64,000 nt of DNA from WTGA01 sp965214055 (GTDB lineage: Bacteria > Pseudomonadota > Gammaproteobacteria > Arenicellales > Poriferihabitantaceae), in NCBI GenBank assembly GCA_965214055.1, contig OZ243931.1:62001-126000 (forward strand), read 5' to 3'. The stretch's first letter is position 1; each line of letters opens with the position of its first letter. Position numbers and translations under genes: made by a program. The notes below the pieces were generated by a model that made no database searches, was not told where the DNA came from, and saw nothing but the letters and a program-made list of their open reading frames with translations. Positions 26,215 through 35,800 of the stretch are shown in pieces.

Positions 26215-27651
26215 ATGACACCACAACATTCCGACCTGACCTATCTTTCCGCACAAACCGCACTGAACTGGTTCAGGGCTAAAAAACTGTCCCCGGTGGA
26301 ACTGCTCTCGGCAGTGATCCTTCGCGCAGACCAGGTGAGTCATTCGGTCAACCCCTTCTCCGACCGGTATTTTGACCGGGCACTGGGAGCTGCAAAACAA
26401 TCCGAACAACGATACATGAACGGAAATCCCCGGGCATTTGACGGCATCCCCCTGGCCGTCAAGGACAGCTCTTCGATCCGTGGAACCCGGGCAACCGTCG
26501 GGTCATTGATGAACGCGGACAAAATAGACCAGCACACCGACCCGGCCATTGAACGGCTGATCGACGCCGGAGGCAACTTCTTTGCGCGTACCACCTGCCC
26601 GGAGTTTTGCTGGCTGTTTGCCTGCCATTCCAGAATGTGGGGGACCACCCGGAATCCATGGCGCCTGGATGTGACCCCGGGTGGCTCGTCGGGGGGGTCT
26701 GCGGCGGCGCTTGCGGCAGGTGCCACCACCGTTGCCACCGGTAGCGACTCCACAGGTTCCATTCGCCAGCCGGCCTCACAGTGCGGAGTGGTGGGGTTCA
26801 AATCCCCGTATGGCAGAAACCCGCTGGACCCTTCCTCCTCATTTCATCCCTACGTCAGCGTCGGTCCGATGACCCGTACGGTGGCCGATGCCGCGTTGAT
26901 GCAGAATATCATGTCCGGGCCCCATCCCCTTGATCATTGTTCCCTGGACACCCGGCTTGTCCTGCCGGAGCTGTCTGGAAATGTGCGGGGCCGGAAGGTT
27001 GCCTACTCCATGGACCTTGGCCATTACCATGTCGTCGAGGATGTGCGCCGGGAAACCCTGGCGACTCTTGAAACCCTCAGGGATGCCGGGATTGAACTGA
27101 CCGAGGTGAACATTGACTGGGCCAGCGAGGCCATCCGGCTGGCGCACTTGAGCGAAGAGTTTATTTTTGCCGGTGCCCTGGAGGCTGCCATGGAAAACCA
27201 CCGCGACAAGATGAGTGATTATGTCCCCGAGCTGCTGGAAACCGCCCAATCCGCCCGGCCAGAGGATTTCCGCAGGGCACTGGATGTTCCGGGAGAAATC
27301 TGGCGCCACCATCTGGGACCCCTGTTTGAGCAATATGATGCCTTCATCACCCCGACGGTATCCTGCCCCGAAGTGCCTGCAGAAAACCGGCAGAAAGACA
27401 TTCTTGTCGTCGATGGCCATCGGATCACGGATACCGATACCGCGATGACCGCGTTGTTCAACATGTTCAATCGATGTGCGGTATTGAGCGTCCCGGCCGG
27501 CCGGACTGATGCCGGGCTGCCGGTGGGCATACAGATTGTATCGCGCCCCTATGAGGATGCCACCGCGTTCCAGCTTGGACAGGCCATTGAACAACGCCGG
27601 CCCTGGCTGCATGACCCCGCCCACCGGCCCGATATCAATAGCCTGCTGTAG
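26215..27651 (+). CDS. amidase signature family enzyme
   Basis: Amidase of 478 residues using the Ser-cisSer-Lys triad: K83 in LAVKDSSSIRG, cis-Ser within GGSSGGSAA (about S159) and nucleophile S182 in SDSTGSIRQPAS. The Gly-rich signature is complete and the length is normal. It probably hydrolyses a carboxamide; the substrate is not predictable. The ATG at 26215 lies 133 bp from the divergent deacetylase start. Its 3' end overlaps the convergent SDR gene by 17 bases. It is only distantly similar to the amidase domain of the fusion at 46307-48727. Confidence 0.9.
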   Translation: MTPQHSDLTYLSAQTALNWFRAKKLSPVELLSAVILRADQVSHSVNPFSDRYFDRALGAAKQSEQRYMNGNPRAFDGIPLAVKDSSSIRGTRATVGSLMNADKIDQHTDPAIERLIDAGGNFFARTTCPEFCWLFACHSRMWGTTRNPWRLDVTPGGSSGGSAAALAAGATTVATGSDSTGSIRQPASQCGVVGFKSPYGRNPLDPSSSFHPYVSVGPMTRTVADAALMQNIMSGPHPLDHCSLDTRLVLPELSGNVRGRKVAYSMDLGHYHVVEDVRRETLATLETLRDAGIELTEVNIDWASEAIRLAHLSEEFIFAGALEAAMENHRDKMSDYVPELLETAQSARPEDFRRALDVPGEIWRHHLGPLFEQYDAFITPTVSCPEVPAENRQKDILVVDGHRITDTDTAMTALFNMFNRCAVLSVPAGRTDAGLPVGIQIVSRPYEDATAFQLGQAIEQRRPWLHDPAHRPDINSLL

Positions 27652-28396
27652 CACCTCCATCCACCGGCAGGACAATCCCATGGATATGGGTGGCATCGTC
27701 CGACATCAGAAAAGTGATCGCGCTGGCAATCTCCCGGGCCGAAGCCAGTTTCCGATTGGCGGCATCGGCTCCCCACTGGTCCCGGCCCTGTTCCACCGTG
27801 ATCCCGAAGGCAGCGGCTTCGGATGCCAGCATGGGGGTGTCCACCGCACCGGGGCAGACCGCATTGATGCGGATATTGTCCCTGGCATGGTCCATGGCCA
27901 TGGAGCGGGTCAGCTGTACCAGGGCCCCTTTCGAAGCACAGTACGCAGCGGTGCATTCGGCTCCCACCAGACCCCAGGTGGATGCCACATTGACGATCGC
28001 TCCACCACCGTGCCGGATCATGAGGGGAATCAATCCACGGCACAGGGAAAACACGGCATGAACATTGATGGCCATGGTTTCATCCCAAACCCGGTCATCC
28101 GTGTCCGGAACCGTGGCATGATGGACCACTCCTGCACAATTGACCAGCCCATCCAGGGGTTCGTCCCGGCCTCGCACCTGATCGAGAAGAGCGGAAACCT
28201 GGGATCGGTCGGAAAGGTCACACCGGATGAACCGATGGCCCGCCCCGTCCAGGGAATGAAGGAGCGCCTCCCCTCTTTCAGCATCCCGTCCCACCGCCAG
28301 GACCACTGCTCCCTGTCCTGCAAAGGCGTTGGCTGAAGCCGCTCCGATACCTGAAGTGGCACCGGTAATCAGAATGGTTCTGTGATTCGATCCCAT
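27635..28396 (-). CDS. short-chain dehydrogenase/reductase
   Basis: Classical SDR of 253 residues. The cofactor motif is LITGATSGIGAAS, the NAG motif appears as LVNCAGVVHHA, and the catalytic serine is in NVASTWG. The YxxxK motif is YCASKGAL, and NAVCPGAVDTPML and the C-terminal LPVDGGATAGY follow. It probably oxidises or reduces a small alcohol/ketone with NAD(P). The ATG at 28396 has GGGA upstream. It is divergent from the PhyH-GMC operon and convergent with the amidase. Confidence 0.9.
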   Translation of the reverse strand: MGSNHRTILITGATSGIGAASANAFAGQGAVVLAVGRDAERGEALLHSLDGAGHRFIRCDLSDRSQVSALLDQVRGRDEPLDGLVNCAGVVHHATVPDTDDRVWDETMAINVHAVFSLCRGLIPLMIRHGGGAIVNVASTWGLVGAECTAAYCASKGALVQLTRSMAMDHARDNIRINAVCPGAVDTPMLASEAAAFGITVEQGRDQWGADAANRKLASAREIASAITFLMSDDATHIHGIVLPVDGGATAGY

Positions 28397-28473
28397 GATG
28401 TTCCCGTCTTTGGAAAATAGGTTTTCACTGCATGCCCCCATCGGGCAATCTACCCACCGGATTGTATTTTATT

Positions 28474-28502
28474 TTGCCATGATCCGCTAAATTCAGTACA
28501 CT
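28474..28502 (+). promoter_or_regulatory. promoter candidate for the PhyH-PhyH-GMC operon
   Basis: TTGCCA (28474-28479, five of six consensus bases) and TACACT (28497-28502) are separated by 17 bases. Initiation near 28509 leaves about 38 bases before the GTG at 28547, which supports that start over the GTG at 28520. Confidence 0.5.
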
Positions 28503-28546
28503 GCCCGGGCAGCCCGGAAGTGTATACCCGATACAGGACCTGTCCA

Positions 28547-29461
28547 GTGAAAGAAGAAATTTCGACCAAACCATCCCATATTTACGATGGCCTGTACCAC
28601 ATCCCTCTCCCCACCCCGGGGGATGGTGAAATGCCCCCTTCCTACGCCCTGGCCGACCATCATTCCGTCCCTTCCGAAGCGATTGCACAACTCGAGCACG
28701 ACGGCGTGGTTTGCCTTCGGGGCGTGCTCGACCACGATGTCATCGAAGAACTGCGCGCCGAATGCGATGAGGCCGTCGCACATCCCAGCCCGGAAGCCCG
28801 GTTTGTCAACCCCCCCGGTGACGACGCCCTGTTTTACTATGAGTTCAATCTCTGGCGCCGACATCCGAAAATCCGCTCGGTGGTTTTCGACAGCCATCTC
28901 GCGGATGTGGCCGCCTCGCTGATGCGATCCGAAAGTGTCACGCTTTACTATACCAACACCTTCGTCAAGGATCCGGGAGCCACGAACAAGGTGACCCCCT
29001 GGCATGAAGACGGTTCCTATTCGCGTTTCATGGGGGAGAATGTCATCAACATGAACATCAGTTACGACTTCATGCCCGCAGAAACCACCCTCAAGTTCAA
29101 GCAGGGCTCCCACTTGCGGAGCGACCCGGTGTCCATTGGCCCCACCTTTGAGCCCGGGGTGGAATATACCGAAGCCATGCCGGACCAGACCCGGATGCCG
29201 AGCCAGAAGGAACTGGAACAGCAGTACAGAACCGTGTACTGGGAAGTCCATCCCGGGGATGCGCTGGTCTTTTACCAGCGGACGTTTCATGCCGGTCCCG
29301 GCAATACCCTGCCGACCCGCCGGCATTCCACGGCCTTCAATTTCGGCGGCGACCACGTGTATTATGATGCCAGGGAAGGCTTTATCGACTCCCCCGACAT
29401 TGACCCGAACCTCCGGCATGGAGACCCGCCGGCCGGGGCGATATTTCCCAGGTTGCGGTAG
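28547..29461 (+). CDS. phytanoyl-CoA dioxygenase (PhyH) family protein 1
   Basis: Fe(II)/2-oxoglutarate dioxygenase of 304 residues from a GTG preceded by AGGA; an upstream GTG at 28520 is in frame but has poorer context. Iron ligands are HxD in PWHEDGSYSRF and the distal His in RTFHAGPGNTLPTRRHSTAF, which also supplies the Arg for 2-oxoglutarate. PhyH proteins hydroxylate small metabolites including ectoine and acyl-CoAs. With a second PhyH protein and a GMC oxidoreductase directly downstream, sequential hydroxylation and oxidation of one substrate is likely; the substrate is unknown. Confidence 0.85.
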   Translation: MKEEISTKPSHIYDGLYHIPLPTPGDGEMPPSYALADHHSVPSEAIAQLEHDGVVCLRGVLDHDVIEELRAECDEAVAHPSPEARFVNPPGDDALFYYEFNLWRRHPKIRSVVFDSHLADVAASLMRSESVTLYYTNTFVKDPGATNKVTPWHEDGSYSRFMGENVINMNISYDFMPAETTLKFKQGSHLRSDPVSIGPTFEPGVEYTEAMPDQTRMPSQKELEQQYRTVYWEVHPGDALVFYQRTFHAGPGNTLPTRRHSTAFNFGGDHVYYDAREGFIDSPDIDPNLRHGDPPAGAIFPRLR

Positions 29462-29468
29462 ACGAACC

Positions 29469-30329
29469 ATGCCAGCCGAATCCACCCAATCCCCCCGCCC
29501 CTTGTCCGCATACCCATTGCCGGCTCCCGGAAAACCCGGGAGCGATGCCATTGAAGCGTATGAACGCGATGGAGTCGTGTGGATCCAGCAGGCCTTTTCT
29601 CCCTTCTGGATCGACCGGCTTGCCCGGGGCATGGAAATTGCCATTGAACAGGGGACCGGACGGGACACCGCATTTAACATTGCCGCACCCGGGGAACCCG
29701 GCTTTTTCTTCTATGACACCTTCATGTGGCAACGGATCGCCGAATTTCGTGACTTTGCATTTGAATCCGATGCCGCAGACATTGCCCGGCACATCATGCG
29801 CTCCCGCGGACTGCTGTTTTATTTTGACTTCATGCTGGTCAAGGAACCCGGCACCAGCCGGAAAACACCGTGGCATTACGATGAAGCATACTGGCCGGTA
29901 CAGGGACAGCAAATCTGCAACCTGTGGACCGCTTTGGATTCCATTCCGGTGGAGACGGCACTGCGGTTTGTAAAGGGTTCCCACCAATGGCGGAAAAGCT
30001 ACCGGGCGGTTCATTTTGATCCCGCACTGCGGTATGCCAACCTGCCGGACCTCCCGGCCCCTCCGGACTGGGAAAACGAACCGGGGGACCATGAGATTGT
30101 GTATGCCCCCATGGAACCCGGAGACTGCCTGATCTTTCACAGCAGAACCCACCACAGCGCTCCCGGCAACCGTCCCGGAACCACCCGGCGACGCGCCCTG
30201 GCCACCCACTGGATCGGCGACGATATCACGTATAACGACAAACCCCAGGAAACCGACCCTCCCTACCGGGGGGAAAACCTGAGGCACGGAGGGTCCATGG
30301 AATGCCGGACCTTTCCCCGGGTCCGGTAG
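29469..30329 (+). CDS. phytanoyl-CoA dioxygenase (PhyH) family protein 2
   Basis: Second Fe(II)/2-oxoglutarate dioxygenase, 286 residues, 7 bases after the first. HxD is in TPWHYDEAYWPV, and the distal His/Arg region is SRTHHSAPGNRPGTTRRRA. It shares the overall pattern and the C-terminal ENLRHGGSMECRTFPRVR ending with its neighbour (NLRHGDPPAGAIFPRLR), so the two are tandem paralogues that have diverged. The ATG at 29469 fits the family; the open frame extends upstream through the first gene. Two related hydroxylases next to each other could act on successive positions or form a heteromer. Confidence 0.85.
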   Translation: MPAESTQSPRPLSAYPLPAPGKPGSDAIEAYERDGVVWIQQAFSPFWIDRLARGMEIAIEQGTGRDTAFNIAAPGEPGFFFYDTFMWQRIAEFRDFAFESDAADIARHIMRSRGLLFYFDFMLVKEPGTSRKTPWHYDEAYWPVQGQQICNLWTALDSIPVETALRFVKGSHQWRKSYRAVHFDPALRYANLPDLPAPPDWENEPGDHEIVYAPMEPGDCLIFHSRTHHSAPGNRPGTTRRRALATHWIGDDITYNDKPQETDPPYRGENLRHGGSMECRTFPRVR

Positions 30330-30339
30330 GCGCCGCTCA

Positions 30340-31977
30340 TTGAAACTCCGGGAATCCGCAGAGTACATCATCGTCGGGGCGGGGGCCGCCGGGTGCGTGC
30401 TGGCTGCCCGCCTTTCTGAATCCGCTGACGTCTCGGTGCATGTGCTGGAAGCCGGCCCGCCCCGGGCGGGTTTGATGTCGAAAATCCCGGCCGCCCTGGA
30501 TTTCGCTCTCAAGGACGACCGTTTCAACTGGTACTACCATACCGAACCCGAACACGGCATGGACAACCGCAGGATGTATTGCCCCCGCGGACGCATGGTA
30601 GGGGGTTCATCCTCCATCAACGGCATGATGTTTATCCGCGGCAATCCCGGGGATTTTGACGGCTGGTCGGAACAGAATCTACCACAATGGTCCTATGCCC
30701 ATTGCCTGCCGTATTTCAAGAAAATGGAAAATTACGAAAGGGGCGGAAACGACTACCGGGGGGACCGCGGACCCCTTCACATCACGCCTGCGACCATCCA
30801 GACCCCCCTGGACCAGGCATTTCTTGAGGCCGGAATTCAGGCCGGCTATGCCCACAGCGAGGACACCAATGGCTTCCGGCAGGAGGGCTTCGGCATCGCA
30901 GACCGAAACACATACCGTGGATGCCGGTGGGGAGCAGCTGAAGCGTATCTGCATCCTGCGCTTGGGCGCAGCAACCTGAAGGTCACGGCCCATGCACGGG
31001 TCCGCCGTATCCTGCTGGATGGCTCCAGAGCCCGGGGGGTCGAGTATTCCCACCAGGGTGAAATCCGGCATCTGTACGCTGAAAAGGAAGTCCTCCTGTG
31101 CGGGGGGGCAATCAATTCCCCCCAGCTCCTGATGTTGTCCGGACTGGGTCCCGCAGCACACCTGGCGGAACACCGGATTGCCGTGCATCAGGACCTCCCC
31201 GGGGTCGGTGAAAATCTGCAGGACCACCTGGACCTCCGTGTGCAGGTAAAATGCAGACAACCCGTCAGCTTGTACCCCGTCACCCATGGATTTCGACGCA
31301 TTCTGGCCGGGACGCGCTGGCTGCTCACCCGAAAGGGGGTTTGTGCCAGCAACCTGTTTGAGGTGGCCGGGTATGTACGAACCCGGGAGGACGCCGGTTA
31401 TCCCAACCTGCAGTCATCCCTGGTCGCAGTGGCAGCCAGTTATGACGGAACCGATTCGTTCAAGGGACATGGGTATCAGGCCCATATCGATATGATGCGG
31501 CCAGCCAGCCGGGGCCGGGTCAGGTTGAAGTCCGCCAACCCCGATACCCATCCAGCCATCCGCTTCAACTACCTGCACGAAAGACAGGACCAGGCGGACC
31601 TGATTGATGCCCTGCACCTTACCCGGAATATCCTGCGCCAGGATGCCTTTGCGCCCTACGATGGCGGCGAGATATCTCCCGGACCGGGGGTTGTCAGTGA
31701 CCGGGATATCCTGGCCTGGGCCCGGGCCAATGGCGAGACCGAATACCATCCCACCAGTACCTGCAGCATGGGCCAGGGCGACGGGTGCGTGGTCGATGGC
31801 GACCTCAGGGTGCATGGCATGGAGGGCCTGCGGGTCGTCGATGCGTCGGTGATGCCCACGATTGTAACGGCCAACACCCACGCGGCCACCCTGATGATCG
31901 CCGAAAAGGCCGCCGACCGGATTCTTGGAAAGGCTCCCCTGGCCCCTCTCCATGTTCCGGTGTATCAACGGGGGTAG
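30340..31977 (+). CDS. GMC-family FAD oxidoreductase (choline dehydrogenase-like)
   Basis: FAD-dependent alcohol dehydrogenase/oxidase of 545 residues, normal length. FAD motif is YIIVGAGAAGCVLAARL, GMC signature 1 is GRMVGGSSSINGMMFIRG, and signature 2 is GGAINSPQLLMLSGLGP. The catalytic His is in EYHPTSTCSMG, with the second His/Asn region VTANTHAATLMIAEKAA. The start appears to be TTG at 30340, ten bases after the dioxygenase stop. It probably oxidises the alcohol produced by the PhyH enzymes. Its 3' end overlaps the convergent ATPase gene by 13 bases. Confidence 0.9.
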   Translation: MKLRESAEYIIVGAGAAGCVLAARLSESADVSVHVLEAGPPRAGLMSKIPAALDFALKDDRFNWYYHTEPEHGMDNRRMYCPRGRMVGGSSSINGMMFIRGNPGDFDGWSEQNLPQWSYAHCLPYFKKMENYERGGNDYRGDRGPLHITPATIQTPLDQAFLEAGIQAGYAHSEDTNGFRQEGFGIADRNTYRGCRWGAAEAYLHPALGRSNLKVTAHARVRRILLDGSRARGVEYSHQGEIRHLYAEKEVLLCGGAINSPQLLMLSGLGPAAHLAEHRIAVHQDLPGVGENLQDHLDLRVQVKCRQPVSLYPVTHGFRRILAGTRWLLTRKGVCASNLFEVAGYVRTREDAGYPNLQSSLVAVAASYDGTDSFKGHGYQAHIDMMRPASRGRVRLKSANPDTHPAIRFNYLHERQDQADLIDALHLTRNILRQDAFAPYDGGEISPGPGVVSDRDILAWARANGETEYHPTSTCSMGQGDGCVVDGDLRVHGMEGLRVVDASVMPTIVTANTHAATLMIAEKAADRILGKAPLAPLHVPVYQRG

Positions 31978-32939
31978 TGGCAGCTGTAACGGTGGTGGTT
32001 CCCCTCTGCACGGGTAGCCGGAAAATCCTCCCCGCACCGTTTCCGGGAAAAGGGACACCGTGGATGGAATTCGCACCCGGATGGCCGATTGATCAGGCTC
32101 GGGACCTCTCCGTGCAGTTCTACCCGGTTGATCTGGGCATCAGGGTCCGGCTCGGGGTTGGCGGACAGCAGGGCCAGGGTATAGGGATGCCGGGGCTGTC
32201 TGAAAATTTCCCGGGTGGGACCCTGTTCCAGCAACCTCCCAAGGTACATAATCCCCATGCGGTCCGTGATATGCCGGACCACATTGAGGTTATGGGTAAT
32301 CACCAGGATACTCACTCCCAGTTCCCCCTGAAGCCTGCCCAGAAGGTTCAGGATTTCACCCTGCACGGAGACATCCAGACCGGCGGTGGGCTCATCCGCA
32401 ACGATCAATCGGGGGTTCAGGGCAATCGCCCGGGCCACCCCCACCCGGCGGGCCTGACCCCCGCTCAGCTGGTGGGGATAACGACTGGAAAAATGCGGGT
32501 TCAGGCCGACGAGGTCCAGTAGCCGTCTCACCTCATGGTCAATGTCCACATCCGTCAGGCCATGAATCCGGAACGGCTCGGCCAGCAGGGTCCGTATGGT
32601 CATGCGCGGACTCAACGAACCCACCGGGTCCTGGAACATCGTGCCGACATGCCGGCGGAAGCGATTGGCATCCGAAGCGGACAACCCGGTCAGTTCCCGG
32701 TTCTCAAAACGGATGCTGCCTTCACTCGGTTTGACCAGACCGATAATCGACCGGGCCAGCGTGGTCTTGCCGGACCCGCTCTCCCCCACCAGTCCGTAGG
32801 TCTGTCCTTCCGCGATCTCCAGGGAAACCCCGCACACGGCGTCGACGAACGGGTCCCGGATGCCGGCAAACCAGGCCCGGGTGGCGGAGTGAGTACGGAA
32901 CCGCACCCGGACATTTTCCAGTTCCAGCAATGGTTTCAT
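31965..32939 (-). CDS. ABC transporter ATP-binding protein, DppF/OppF-type
   Basis: ATPase of 324 residues for the second Dpp-type importer. Walker A is GESGSGKTTLARS, the signature is LSGGQARRVGVARA and Walker B is LIVADEPTAGLD. The C-terminal oligopeptide-ABC extension contains Cys-rich CEFHPRCPFSRKRCGEDFPA, as in family members that bind an Fe-S cluster there. The ATG at 32939 overlaps the stop codon of the upstream ATPase gene (TGATG), indicating translational coupling. Last gene of the operon. Confidence 0.9.
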   Translation of the reverse strand: MKPLLELENVRVRFRTHSATRAWFAGIRDPFVDAVCGVSLEIAEGQTYGLVGESGSGKTTLARSIIGLVKPSEGSIRFENRELTGLSASDANRFRRHVGTMFQDPVGSLSPRMTIRTLLAEPFRIHGLTDVDIDHEVRRLLDLVGLNPHFSSRYPHQLSGGQARRVGVARAIALNPRLIVADEPTAGLDVSVQGEILNLLGRLQGELGVSILVITHNLNVVRHITDRMGIMYLGRLLEQGPTREIFRQPRHPYTLALLSANPEPDPDAQINRVELHGEVPSLINRPSGCEFHPRCPFSRKRCGEDFPATRAEGNHHRYSCHYPR

Positions 32940-33919
32940 CACCCGGAACCGGTCTGGACCAGATGACATCTCGCCCGGTGTCCCGGGTCCTGTTCCGCCA
33001 AAGCAGGAGGCTGGTCATGGCATCGGTCGAAGGCGAGATGACAGCGTTCGGAAAAAATACAACCAGCGGGCAGATGGGCAAGATCCGGAACTTCCCCGGG
33101 AATCGTTGGCTGTACCCGGGTGATTTCTGCCATTCTTGCGGGATCGCACTGAATCAGTTTTTGCGTATACGGATGCATCGGCCGATGAAAAATGTCCCTC
33201 ACCGTTCCGTTTTCCACCACTTCCCCGCCATACATGACGACCACGAAATCACACAGTTCGGCAATCACCCCCAGGTGGTGTGAGATAAACAGGATGGAAC
33301 ACCCCATGCTTTGCTGCAGCTCCTGCAGCCGGTGGATGATCTGAACCTCCAGGGTGGCATCCAGCGCCGTGGTGGGCTCGTCCGCAATCAGCAATGCGGG
33401 TTCCGCCTGAAGCGCCATGGCGATGGCAATCCGCTGGCGCATTCCGCCGGAAAACTGATACGGATAGTCATCCAGCCGTTCCGCGGCATCGGGAATGCCG
33501 ACCCGTCGCAGCATGGTCACGGCCCGAGCCCGCTTCCGGCTCTTGTCCAGTTTCTCCCGATACTGGATATCCACCATTTGTGTGCCGATGGAAAGCACCG
33601 GGTTCAAACTGATCATCGGGTCCTGGGATACCATGGAAATGCGGTCACCGCGGATGGACCGCATTTCATCTTCCGTCTTGCCGAGCAGGTCGGAGCCTTC
33701 AAAATGGATAGAACCGGATGCCACCCGTCCGTTTGGCGCAAGCAGGCGGATAATGCTGCTGATCATGGTGGACTTTCCGCAGCCGCTCTCGCCCACCACC
33801 CCCACGACCGAGCCCGACGGTACGGCAAGGTCGACGTTCCGCAACGCGGGCAAGCGGCCGCGTTCCGTCACATACTCAACGCTTAATCCTTTTATTTCAA
33901 GAACATTCGGGGATTTCAT
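32939..33919 (-). CDS. ABC transporter ATP-binding protein, DppD/OppD-type
   Basis: ATPase of 326 residues. Walker A is GESGCGKSTMISS, the signature is FSGGMRQRIAIAMA and Walker B is LLIADEPTTALD. The C-terminal extension has CIFSERCHLAFDRCHDQPP, the usual Cys motif of the family. The ATG at 33919 overlaps the permease stop codon by one base. Partner of the DppF-type protein encoded immediately downstream; unlike the first importer, the two ATPases are separate chains here. Confidence 0.92.
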   Translation of the reverse strand: MKSPNVLEIKGLSVEYVTERGRLPALRNVDLAVPSGSVVGVVGESGCGKSTMISSIIRLLAPNGRVASGSIHFEGSDLLGKTEDEMRSIRGDRISMVSQDPMISLNPVLSIGTQMVDIQYREKLDKSRKRARAVTMLRRVGIPDAAERLDDYPYQFSGGMRQRIAIAMALQAEPALLIADEPTTALDATLEVQIIHRLQELQQSMGCSILFISHHLGVIAELCDFVVVMYGGEVVENGTVRDIFHRPMHPYTQKLIQCDPARMAEITRVQPTIPGEVPDLAHLPAGCIFSERCHLAFDRCHDQPPALAEQDPGHRARCHLVQTGSG

Positions 33920-34803
33920 CACATTTCCCTGCGCAATTTCGGGTCGAAAATATCCCGCAGACTCTCCCCCAGAAAGGTAAACCCGAGCGTCGTGATAATG
34001 ATGGGCAACCCACCTGCGATTACTGGCCACGCCGTATTGTAGATATACGAATACCCGTCGTTGAGAATCGTCCCCCAACTCGGTGTCGGCGGCCGGACCC
34101 CCATGCCCAGAAAGCTGAGACCCGCCTCGATCGTAATCACAAACGGAATGTCCATGCTGGCCAGAATAAGCAGCGGCCCCACCACGTTGGGTAGCATATG
34201 CATGGTGATAATGCGAATGAACCCCGCCCCGATGGCGCGTTCTGCGAGGATGAACTCCGCGTTGCGCAGGGCCAGGGTCTGGGAACGCACCATCCGCCCG
34301 TATATGGGAATCTGAGTCACAATGACCACGATCATCACCGTGGTCAGACTGGGGCCAAACAGGGTAACCACCGCGAGCGCGAACATGACCGTGGGAAAGG
34401 AGCGCACCGAATCAAAGAACAGCATGAGCAGATTGTCCAGCCAGCGGGGTCCGAAACCGGCAACCAGGCCCAGGAACAGACCAATCAACAGGGCCACCCC
34501 AATCGAGATCAACGAAACCTTGAGGGCAATCTGTCCCCCAACCAGCACCCGTGAAAAGATGTCCCGGCCCAGTTGATCGGTCCCCAGCCAATGCTCCCCG
34601 GAAGGGGGCTGGAGCTTGGCACGGATATCAATCTTGTTGGCTTCGTACGGGGCCAGCCAGTCTGCGCCCACCGCACTGAAAATCACGATGACCACCAGAA
34701 AGAACCCGAATGCCCCCAGCGGTTCCCGCAGCACCCGCTTCAGCGAATGCCAGACGGCCCGCCAGGTGGTGTTGCGTTCTCCGGTGAGGGACTGTTCACT
34801 CAT
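33919..34803 (-). CDS. ABC transporter permease, DppC-type (second importer)
   Basis: Permease of 294 residues with the DppC marks: N-terminal cytoplasmic part and first span (GAFGFFLVVIVIFSAVG), EHWLGTDQLGRDIFSRVLVG, coupling loop AERAIGAGFIRIITMHMLPN and C-terminal SFLGMGVRPPTPSWGTILN. The ATG at 34803 lies one base after the stop of the DppB-type gene. Substrate unknown; the likely binding protein is encoded at 37209-38753. Confidence 0.92.
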   Translation of the reverse strand: MSEQSLTGERNTTWRAVWHSLKRVLREPLGAFGFFLVVIVIFSAVGADWLAPYEANKIDIRAKLQPPSGEHWLGTDQLGRDIFSRVLVGGQIALKVSLISIGVALLIGLFLGLVAGFGPRWLDNLLMLFFDSVRSFPTVMFALAVVTLFGPSLTTVMIVVIVTQIPIYGRMVRSQTLALRNAEFILAERAIGAGFIRIITMHMLPNVVGPLLILASMDIPFVITIEAGLSFLGMGVRPPTPSWGTILNDGYSYIYNTAWPVIAGGLPIIITTLGFTFLGESLRDIFDPKLRREM

Positions 34804-34804
34804 G

Positions 34805-35755
34805 CTACTCGTGTTCCCGGGTACGCATCCTGGGGTCCACCAGGGCATTGAGAAGGTCTGCAGCGGTGGTGCTGGCAACAAACAGGATGGTGGTCACCAG
34901 GACCGAACCCATCACCACCGGATAGTTCCGGCTGGTCACCGCATCATAGATCAGGCGACCGATGCCCGGCCGCGAGAAAACGATTTCAGTAAACACGGCA
35001 CTGGAAATCAGGATTCCGATCCCCATGCCGAGCAGGGTGATCGTGGGCAGAATCGCCAGCCGCAGGACATACTTGAAAATGATGGTCCGTTCAGTCAGGC
35101 CAAATGCCCGGGCCGTGCGCACATGGGCTTCTCCCATGACCTCCAGCATCGAGGCCCGGACCAGACGGGCCAGATAGCCCACCCACCCCAGACCCACGGA
35201 AAACGCCGGCAGGATCAAATGGATGAGATAGCTACTCACGGTTTCACCATCCCCGGCCCCGATCGCGGGCAACCACCTGAGGGTAACGGCGAACAGCAGG
35301 ACGGAATAGATCGCCACCACGAATGTCGGGATGGCAATACAGCTTACAGAAATCACCGCCGTGATGCGGTCGGCCAGGCTGTTGCGGTAAATCGCCGAAA
35401 AACATCCCAGGGGAATGCCCAGCAGCATGGCCCAGCCAATGCCGGCCAGCACCAGGAAGACGGTATGGTGCAATTGCTCGAATACAATGGTGCTGACCGG
35501 CTTGTTCTTGAAGACGTCCACACCGAGATCGCCGGTGGCCACCTTTCCGAGAAAGTTCACGACCTGCACGGGCAGGGGATCGTTGAGCCCCATTTTTTCG
35601 TGTATTCGGGCCTGGAGTTCAGGACTGGCCCGGGGACCCAGAACGGTCTTGACCGGGTCCCCGGGAACCAGGTGGATCATGGTATACAGCAACGACACCG
35701 ATACCACGATGATCAGAATGCCCAGCAGGATTCGTTTAAAAAAGTAAAGCCACAT
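34805..35755 (-). CDS. ABC transporter permease, DppB-type (second importer)
   Basis: Permease of 316 residues. It begins MWLYFFKRILLGILIIVVSV, followed by HLVPGDPVKTVLGPRASPEL, GLNDPLPVQVVNFLGKVATG, five further hydrophobic spans, the coupling loop TARAFGLTERTIIFKYVLR, and FSRPGIGRLIYDAVTSRNYP near the C-terminus. First gene of the permease/ATPase operon. Its start lies about 45 bp downstream of the nuclease-like gene on the same strand, so both may share a promoter. Confidence 0.92.
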   Translation of the reverse strand: MWLYFFKRILLGILIIVVSVSLLYTMIHLVPGDPVKTVLGPRASPELQARIHEKMGLNDPLPVQVVNFLGKVATGDLGVDVFKNKPVSTIVFEQLHHTVFLVLAGIGWAMLLGIPLGCFSAIYRNSLADRITAVISVSCIAIPTFVVAIYSVLLFAVTLRWLPAIGAGDGETVSSYLIHLILPAFSVGLGWVGYLARLVRASMLEVMGEAHVRTARAFGLTERTIIFKYVLRLAILPTITLLGMGIGILISSAVFTEIVFSRPGIGRLIYDAVTSRNYPVVMGSVLVTTILFVASTTAADLLNALVDPRMRTREHE

Positions 35756-35800
35756 CAGCGAAAAACTGTTCTTGGAAAACGGGGGTGGACCATGGATGCC

